This document shows positions 13,382 to 17,423 of a stretch of 17,423 nt of DNA, piece after piece; position 1 is the stretch's first letter, and every line of letters begins with the position of its first letter. The position numbers were made by a program, and so were the translations under genes. The stretch is from Halothece sp. MAG (lineage in GTDB: Bacteria; Cyanobacteriota; Cyanobacteriia; Cyanobacteriales; Rubidibacteraceae), in NCBI GenBank assembly GCA_018610095.1, contig JAHEOB010000051.1:1-17423 (forward strand), written 5' to 3'. The notes beneath the pieces were generated by a model, which was given only the letters and a program-made list of their open reading frames with translations, ran no database searches and was not told the DNA's origin.

Positions 13382-14179
13382 CTAATTATTAATGGGACTT
13401 GTATCCTGATCTTCATTATTTTGAAACTCATTTTCTTGTTCTTCAATTAATTTTGTTGCTTCCGAAGCCTCAAACAACACAGAGCGAATGGTTAAAAGTG
13501 AATTGGGAGGCTGATTTAAAACTTCGCTATCTAAGTTTTCAATTAGTTGATTAAAACTGTCAACAGCTCTTATAAGCTCTCTAGCTTGCCTCGCTCTAAG
13601 TTCAAGATTGTCTCGATAGTCAACCTCCAACGCTTCAGGACCCTCCTGTTGCACTTTTCTAATTTGTTCATTGTTAAGCTCTTGTATGTCTTGAAACATC
13701 CCTTCTAGTTCTTGGACTAATTGAGTCGCATTATTTTCAGCAATACCAGCATCAGTCAAACGAGAAATGACGAAATTGCTAGCTTCATCAGTGGGATTAA
13801 TTAAAACAATAGCTAAATTGGTTTGGAATTCTCTTTCCTCATTTTCAATATTCCCAGGAATCTCAAGATTTTCCTCCAACAAATCGAAAAGATTGCGTCT
13901 TGGCAACTCATCAAGATTATTAATCACAATAGCAACATATTCATTTGTCCTATCAAAAGGAATTGCGGGTACTATTGTTTCCACCCTTGTAGGCGTCGTT
14001 CTTCCTGGAGCAAAAGTTGCACCATCAAAGGTTCCACCACCAAAGTCACTAAAGGCTGGTGGAACACCTTCTGCTCGTCCTTGCTGAGCTTGAGCAGTTT
14101 GTTGAACTGGATTCAGAAAAAAGAATCCTCCTAACAGTAAACTAACAGTAATGGGAACCGAAAAACGTTGCATCTTCAT
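13382..14179 (-). CDS. Exported hypothetical protein (helical)
   Basis: A 265-residue secreted protein of no family I recognise. Residues 1-33 form a signal peptide (PITVSLLLGGFFFLNP, cleavage near AQAQQ). A Gly/Phe/Thr-rich stretch follows (DFGGGTFDGATFAPG), then a segment from about 75 to 115 that includes FDRTNEYVAIVINNLDELPR. The rest is long charged helix with many Glu, Gln and Asn, ending in an acidic low-complexity tail (EQENEFQNNEDQDTS). GGAGGGAGA lies 5 bases before the ATG. The ATG shares one base with the stop codon of the preceding gene (TAATG), so the two are translationally coupled. It is probably periplasmic and works with the outer-membrane-like protein encoded just before it. 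Confidence 0.7.
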   Translation of the reverse strand: MKMQRFSVPITVSLLLGGFFFLNPVQQTAQAQQGRAEGVPPAFSDFGGGTFDGATFAPGRTTPTRVETIVPAIPFDRTNEYVAIVINNLDELPRRNLFDLLEENLEIPGNIENEEREFQTNLAIVLINPTDEASNFVISRLTDAGIAENNATQLVQELEGMFQDIQELNNEQIRKVQQEGPEALEVDYRDNLELRARQARELIRAVDSFNQLIENLDSEVLNQPPNSLLTIRSVLFEASEATKLIEEQENEFQNNEDQDTSPINN

Positions 14180-15312
14180 TAAAATCTCCCTCCTTGATTA
14201 TTAAATAAGCGGTCACCAATACCAACAGTAATCACAAAGCGCGCATTGTTATTAATGCTATCACCGGTTAAATCAGTGACTGCTGGCGTAATGACAATCG
14301 GCGTATCTTCAAAAGGTGCAATTGAAGTTCCAATGGTCAAGGTTTGACCAGTATAAGCCGTAACCAGCGAAATGGGTTCTGCAATGCGTAGTCCTAGAGA
14401 GCCAAACACATTGACAGTATCATTATCTTCTAAAACATCTTCAAACTGACGGAAGCGTCCACCTCCTAAACCTGCTGTAACCGCAAGCTCACTAAACGGC
14501 TTACTGGGATTATCCTTTAAACGGAAAATATTAGTGTAAGAGCCATATACACTGGTATCCGTATCACCTCCACCATATTTCACAAGATTTTCAACCCCGA
14601 GAGCAATGGAAGACGTATTTGTTAATTTTCGATGAAGTTTAACGCTGAATCCCCCGGTACTAAAAGGACCACTACGGAATGTTGAGAAAGAGGTATAAAC
14701 GACTTCTAAACCCACTGCTTCACTAGCATCACCGAAGCCAGTTCCAATAGCAAAAGCACCATCATCATCTTGAGCTTCCGTTGCAGGAGGAACAGCACGG
14801 GTTGATCCTTGGTAGGTAATTCCCCCAAAAACATCACCCCACTCTGCACCAAAGCCAGTTGGAACATTAATTCCAATCGCAGGGCTGGGTAAATCATCTG
14901 CTATGATACCGACTCTTTCTGTTTCCGGATCAGGGATTCGGAGACGTTCCTGTGATTGGTCACGATTTGGCTCAGCTTCATCTTCAGAACTTGGCAACTG
15001 TGCCATTTTTGTCTCTTTATTAGCTAACTGGCTGCCACTAATATCAGAAGAAGATAATAATGAGACCTCACGATTGCGAGTGGGCGTACTTAACTCAGAT
15101 TCCGAAGTTGCGTTGGATGATTCTACGGCTGCTTGGTTTGGATTTGAAAATGTTGACGCGATCGCGTTTTTCCAAGTTTCAGTTTTTTGGGAAGATAGAG
15201 AGACCGTTTCATTATCAGGAAGTTGTTCCAGTAAATCCAGAACCACTTCTAAGTTTTCAGTGTTCAACTGAGCTCGATGAGATTCAGGAATATTTTCTAA
15301 GACTTGGCGCAA
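14179..15312 (-). CDS. C-terminal part of a stop-split outer-membrane beta-barrel-like protein
   Basis: A 377-codon frame beginning at a TTG, with no signal peptide of its own. It reads in the same frame as the ORF ending at 15328, from which it is separated by one TAG and six codons (15310-15330). The N-terminal 120 residues are helical then Ser/Glu-rich linker. From about residue 148 it looks like a beta-barrel: alternating hydrophobic strands with Gly and aromatics (GINVPTGFGAEWGDVFGGI, AVGLEVVYTSFSTF, VYGSYTNIF, FVITVGIGDRLF) and a final Phe, the usual outer-membrane C-terminal signature. I recall similar uncharacterised cyanobacterial proteins but no function. It is most likely the second half of one gene broken by a nonsense mutation, or of one wrongly split by sequencing error. 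Confidence 0.65.
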   Translation of the reverse strand: MRQVLENIPESHRAQLNTENLEVVLDLLEQLPDNETVSLSSQKTETWKNAIASTFSNPNQAAVESSNATSESELSTPTRNREVSLLSSSDISGSQLANKETKMAQLPSSEDEAEPNRDQSQERLRIPDPETERVGIIADDLPSPAIGINVPTGFGAEWGDVFGGITYQGSTRAVPPATEAQDDDGAFAIGTGFGDASEAVGLEVVYTSFSTFRSGPFSTGGFSVKLHRKLTNTSSIALGVENLVKYGGGDTDTSVYGSYTNIFRLKDNPSKPFSELAVTAGLGGGRFRQFEDVLEDNDTVNVFGSLGLRIAEPISLVTAYTGQTLTIGTSIAPFEDTPIVITPAVTDLTGDSINNNARFVITVGIGDRLFNNQGGRF

Positions 15313-15327
15313 ATTTGTCCTTTCTTC

Positions 15328-15774
15328 CTAGGTAAAGTTGAGAGATGCTTGTGTACCTTGAATGTGTAGTATTTTATTAATTGCAATGGATTCTGGTTTC
15401 GTTAAGTTAGCAAAAATGTTCCTAATTTGTTTCCTTAACTGTTCCGAAAGCTCATAAGAATCCGATTGTTTATTGATTAAGTTTTGTATCTGTTGTTTCG
15501 TTTCCTGAAGCTGCTTTTCTTGTGAAGAACCAATACCAAGCGTTTCAATTAGTTCTAAAGCAGTAATCGTTTGTTCAAGTTCTTCTGTGGCTAACGCCTC
15601 TCCAGTAAATAGTTCTAATTGAGGCAGTTCCTTCAAATTAGCGATTGAATTTGCAATTGAAGATGGAGATTTTTGGGCTTGAGCTAGTGCGACTTCCCCT
15701 GAAAAGAGGAATACTAGCAAAGTTCCCATTAATTTTGATCCCACTCGAAAATTACTCAATTGATTGGTAACCAT
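15328..15774 (-). CDS. N-terminal part (signal peptide and helical region) of the stop-split protein
   Basis: A 148-residue ORF with a signal peptide (about 16-34, MGTLLVFLFSGEVALAQAQ). The mature part is helical and Gln/Glu/Leu-rich (EELEQTITALELIETLGIG, QLQETKQQIQNLINKQ), with coiled-coil character. It ends QGTQASLNFT before a TAG at 15328-15330. The codons after the TAG continue the same kind of helical sequence (LRQVLENIPESHRAQ), so the natural product was probably about 531 residues, running to 14179. AGGAGT lies 10 bases before the ATG. If the TAG is real and not suppressed, this ORF would make only an exported helical stub. No homologous family is recognised. Confidence 0.65.
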   Translation of the reverse strand: MVTNQLSNFRVGSKLMGTLLVFLFSGEVALAQAQKSPSSIANSIANLKELPQLELFTGEALATEELEQTITALELIETLGIGSSQEKQLQETKQQIQNLINKQSDSYELSEQLRKQIRNIFANLTKPESIAINKILHIQGTQASLNFT

Positions 15775-15875
15775 AATAAAAATTACTCCTAGTCACACCA
15801 TACTGTTGATTCCTTTAATATTTAATTTTGAAAAAAATATCATTGAATTATTCGGTTTGTCAAATTTTCAGAGCA

Positions 15876-16442
15876 AGTGACTTGAATTTATACTATGACG
15901 TGCATCATACCCAATGGTACAAACGCCCCGACTGGTTTGCGGTGTTAGGCGTTTCCTGACTTTATGAAGAACAAGACTTGAGGTTAAGTAACGTTACCTG
16001 GCAAGAAGGAGTGAATCCCTTTTTCGTAGTAGAATTACTCTTGCCTGGAACCGAAAGAGAAGACTTAGGGCAAAACTTAAGAGAAGCTAGTCAACCGCCC
16101 AATAAATGGACAGTTTACGAGCAGATTCTGAGGATTCCCTATTATTTTGTGTTTAATCGCTACAACAATGAATTCCGTGCTTTTGAGCTAAAAGGAAGTC
16201 GTTATCAGCCTGTGTCCATAGAAGAGCAAGGAGTCTGGTTAGAACAAGCAGAACTGGGATTAGGATTATGGGAAGGGGAATATCAAGGAATTGATCGACT
16301 ATGGCTACGCTGGTATGACCAAAATAATAACTGGATTCCCACTCCTGCTGAACAGGAAGCTCAACGAGCCAAACAAGAATCTCAACGGGCTGAACGTTTA
16401 GCCCCACAATTGAGAGCTTTAGGGATTGAACCCGAAGCCTAA
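15876..16442 (+). pseudogene. Uma2-family (DUF820) pseudogene
   Basis: This is the C-terminal two-thirds of a long-type Uma2 gene. The frame 15876-15956 reads LNLYYDVHHTQWYKRPD and WFAVLGVS, then TGA at 15957-15959 where relatives have Arg (CGA to TGA is one transition), then LYEEQDLRLSNVTWQEG and on to the stop at 16440-16442. The catalytic Glu (FFVVELLLPGTE) and the Lys of KWTVYEQIL remain. The N-terminal third with the PD motif is absent, and similarity stops near 15876. The downstream TTG at 15978 could still express 154 residues with a Gln/Ala/Arg-rich helical tail, but the protein would lack an active-site Asp. It is unlike the intact short Uma2 at 12692. Confidence 0.75.
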
Positions 16443-16464
16443 GAGCTATCTTTTTAAGGCAAGC

Positions 16465-16492
16465 GCGATCATCTCTGGAAGCGAATCGAAGA
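16465..16492 (+). repeat. Short interspersed repeat A, copy 1
   Basis: A 28-base unit starting GCGATCATCTCTGGAAGCG and ending CGAATCGAAGA. It matches 16594-16621 at 25 of 28 positions. It lies just after the Uma2 pseudogene. Confidence 0.55.
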
Positions 16493-16494
16493 GC

Positions 16495-16520
16495 GCGATC
16501 GCGCTAGAAGAATCTCCTTT
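16495..16520 (+). repeat. HIP1-containing short repeat B, copy 1
   Basis: A 26-base unit that begins with the HIP1 octamer GCGATCGC and continues GCTAGAAGAATCTCCTTT. It matches 17022-17047 at 24 of 26 positions, so the similarity extends well beyond the octamer. Confidence 0.55.
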
Positions 16521-16593
16521 GGAATTACAAGCTAAACGCTATAATTTTTTTCCGAAAGTCAATTGAGTAGGGTTTCATGGGTTTTTTAGTTAT

Positions 16594-16621
16594 GCGATCA
16601 CCTCTGGCACCGAATCGAAGA
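16594..16621 (+). repeat. Short interspersed repeat A, copy 2
   Basis: The second copy of the 28-base unit (25 of 28 identical to 16465-16492). It is followed by ATTCG, which makes a small hairpin CGAATC-GAA-GATTCG. It falls in the open but non-homologous 5' part of the frame that leads into the HepT-like fragment. Confidence 0.55.
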
Positions 16622-16714
16622 TTCGATGTTCAGAAACCATCGCGCGATCGGAAAGATTTAATATTTTTCTTTTCTCCTTCAAGTGTACCTCATGACTATA
16701 AGAATTGCTATATT

Positions 16715-16999
16715 AGTAATTCTCGTCAATGGCATAGTTTATTGTTGCAAAGAATGACCATAACTATCCCACAAGTGCGTCCAGCAGTTCTGAGTTCAGA
16801 AACATATACTCTGTTGAATGGCTTACAAGGATTCCGTCATTTTTTTCGCCATGCCTATGGTGCTACGATTGAATACGAACAGCTTAAGAGTAATCTTGAT
16901 AAAGCCTTAAATGCTCTTCCCCAACTTGAATCTGATTTAAATCAATTTTTAGCTCAGTTAGAGTCGGGTAAAGAGGAATCAGAGGAGACTAGCGGTTAG
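16715..16999 (+). pseudogene. HepT-like ribonuclease toxin fragment
   Basis: The frame is open from ATG 16577 to 16999 (140 codons), but only the part from about residue 48 looks like real protein: SRQWHSLLLQRMT, VRPAVLSSETYTLLNGLQGF, RHFFRHAYG and EYEQLKSNLDKAL. This resembles the C-terminal half of cyanobacterial HepT-like (minimal nucleotidyltransferase-associated) RNase toxins, where RFRH-x-RH/N-x-Y carries the active residues. The expected N-terminal half of about 60-70 residues is missing and replaced by repeat sequence. No MNT antitoxin gene lies beside it. An internal ATG at 16755 could give 81 residues. Family assignment is from remembered consensus, so moderate. Confidence 0.5.
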
Positions 17000-17021
17000 G
17001 AAATAAAAGCGTAATCAGTGT

Positions 17022-17047
17022 GCGATCGCGCTGGAAGAATATCCTTT
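17022..17047 (+). repeat. HIP1-containing short repeat B, copy 2
   Basis: The second copy of the 26-base HIP1-led unit, GCGATCGCGCTGGAAGAATA followed by TCCTTT (24 of 26 identical to 16495-16520). It ends 3 bases before the GGDEF fragment and so sits at its truncation boundary. Confidence 0.55.
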
Positions 17048-17050
17048 TAA

Positions 17051-17227
17051 ATGGATTTAAAAAAACTCAACGATAGCTTAGGGCATAAAGCAGGGGATGA
17101 ATTGTTAAAGACCGTTGCTTGGCGATTGCGAAATTGTGTGCGAGACACTGATACGGTGGGGCGCTTAGGCGGAGATGAATTTCTGATCATTTTGGATGGC
17201 ACAATGGAAATGCTAGAAAAGGGATAA
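17051..17227 (+). pseudogene. GGDEF (diguanylate cyclase) domain fragment
   Basis: ATG 17051 to TAA 17227 encodes 58 residues from the heart of a GGDEF domain, the enzyme that makes cyclic di-GMP. Seen are MDLKKLNDSLGHKAGDELL, then VRDTDTVGRLGGDEFLIILD with the intact GGDEF signature loop. A whole domain needs about 160 residues; both the start (before the DxDxFK-type strand) and the C-terminal half are missing, so it cannot be active. A TAA directly precedes the ATG and a HIP1 repeat marks the left edge. The crtQ start lies 8 bases after its stop. It is a remnant of an accessory signalling gene. Confidence 0.8.
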
Positions 17228-17235
17228 AAGCGTGA

Positions 17236-17423
17236 ATGCGAGTTGCAATCATTGGTGCCGGATTAGCGGGACTCTCCACCGCTGTTAATTTAGCAGATGC
17301 TGGATGGGATGTAGAAATTTTTGAGTCTCGTTCATTTGTTGGGGGAAAAGTCGGGAGTTGGGTCGATCAAAATGGCAACCATATTGAAATGGGATTACAT
17401 GTTTTTTTTGGTTGCTATTACCA
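17236..17423 (+). CDS. crtQ: Zeta-carotene desaturase CrtQ (5' part, cut by window end)
   Basis: The first 62 codons of a plant-type carotenoid desaturase. CrtQ/ZDS introduces two double bonds into zeta-carotene on the way to lycopene, with FAD, at the thylakoid membrane. The FAD Rossmann motif is at the start (AIIGAGLAGLSTAVNLADAG), followed by EIFESRSFVGGKVGSW and NHIEMGLHVFFGCYY. GLHVFFGCYY and KVGSWVDQNGNHIEMG are CrtQ-like; phytoene desaturase CrtP has GLHIFFGAYPN. AAGGGA about 10 bases upstream is a possible ribosome binding site. The gene continues past the window, so integrity cannot be judged. Confidence 0.93.
   Translation, partial: MRVAIIGAGLAGLSTAVNLADAGWDVEIFESRSFVGGKVGSWVDQNGNHIEMGLHVFFGCYY

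Noticed and set aside
13767..14134. Two overlapping plus-strand ORFs of about 100 codons
   Set aside because: They are antisense to a well-formed exported protein with a signal peptide and coupled start; their composition is not protein-like.
15328..15330. Programmed TAG recoding (for example pyrrolysine)
   Set aside because: No evidence of a recoding element and no known pyrrolysine system in cyanobacteria; mutation or sequencing error is simpler.
14903..15335. Plus-strand ORFs opposite the barrel-like gene
   Set aside because: Antisense shadows with Ser-rich, unstructured translation and no ribosome binding site.
16577..16714. First 46 codons of the 140-codon frame as genuine protein
   Set aside because: The DNA contains repeat A and hairpin sequence and the translation shows no HepT-like residues; only the later part is supported.
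16443..17050. CRISPR array suggested by repeated units
   Set aside because: Only two imperfect copies of each unit, irregular spacing and coding fragments between them; no regular spacers.

Overview
The window is from a cyanobacterium. It carries a kaiABC clock locus, the start of a zeta-carotene desaturase gene (crtQ), cyanobacterial conserved proteins (CGLD27 family, a DUF92/VTE6-like protein, DUF4168, DUF4112), Uma2 nuclease genes and many copies of the HIP1 octamer GCGATCGC (for example near 842, 3258, 4072, 4737, 12310, 12650, 13321, 16495 and 17022). The base composition is AT-leaning. The species cannot be fixed from the sequence; a unicellular or Halothece/Cyanothece-like lineage is only a guess.

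Positions 1-7111 look like ordinary, compact chromosome. An acidic Cys/His-motif protein is followed by a probable operon yqeK - rsfS - CGLD27 - asparaginase, then a convergent secreted DUF4168 protein. Next come the DUF92 membrane protein (probable phytyl-phosphate kinase), convergent aat, sodB (iron type) with a clear terminator hairpin, a small hypothetical gene, a DUF4112 membrane protein and tRNA-Cys(GCA). purM (minus) and secreted rlpA (plus) follow, divergently arranged.

Positions 8873-12672 hold the clock locus and its damaged front end. kaiB and kaiC are full length and normal, with both KaiC phosphosites present. kaiA is only an 87-codon ORF for most of the C-terminal domain. Directly upstream, in the same frame, sit about 25 codons of recognisable KaiA sequence cut off by a TAA. 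Further upstream lies a roughly 315-bp hairpin-ended remnant that looks IS200/IS605-like, and beyond it a minus-strand gene that has lost its own N-terminus. The simplest reading is an insertion plus deletion that removed the shared 5' ends of two divergent genes, including the KaiA pseudo-receiver domain. ruvA follows kaiC.

Positions 12673-17235 are accessory sequence. An intact uma2 gene lies between the ruvA 3' end and a decayed second copy of that 3' end. A minus-strand cluster of exported proteins follows; its first two ORFs are in one frame separated by a single TAG and probably represent one broken outer-membrane protein gene. The rest is a gene graveyard: a Uma2 pseudogene with a TGA, a HepT-like fragment and a GGDEF fragment, separated by short HIP1-containing repeats. 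The window closes with the first 62 codons of crtQ.

The most interesting points are the KaiA state (minimal oscillator, input-free clock or broken clock), the ruvA tail duplication around uma2, and the stop-split outer-membrane gene.
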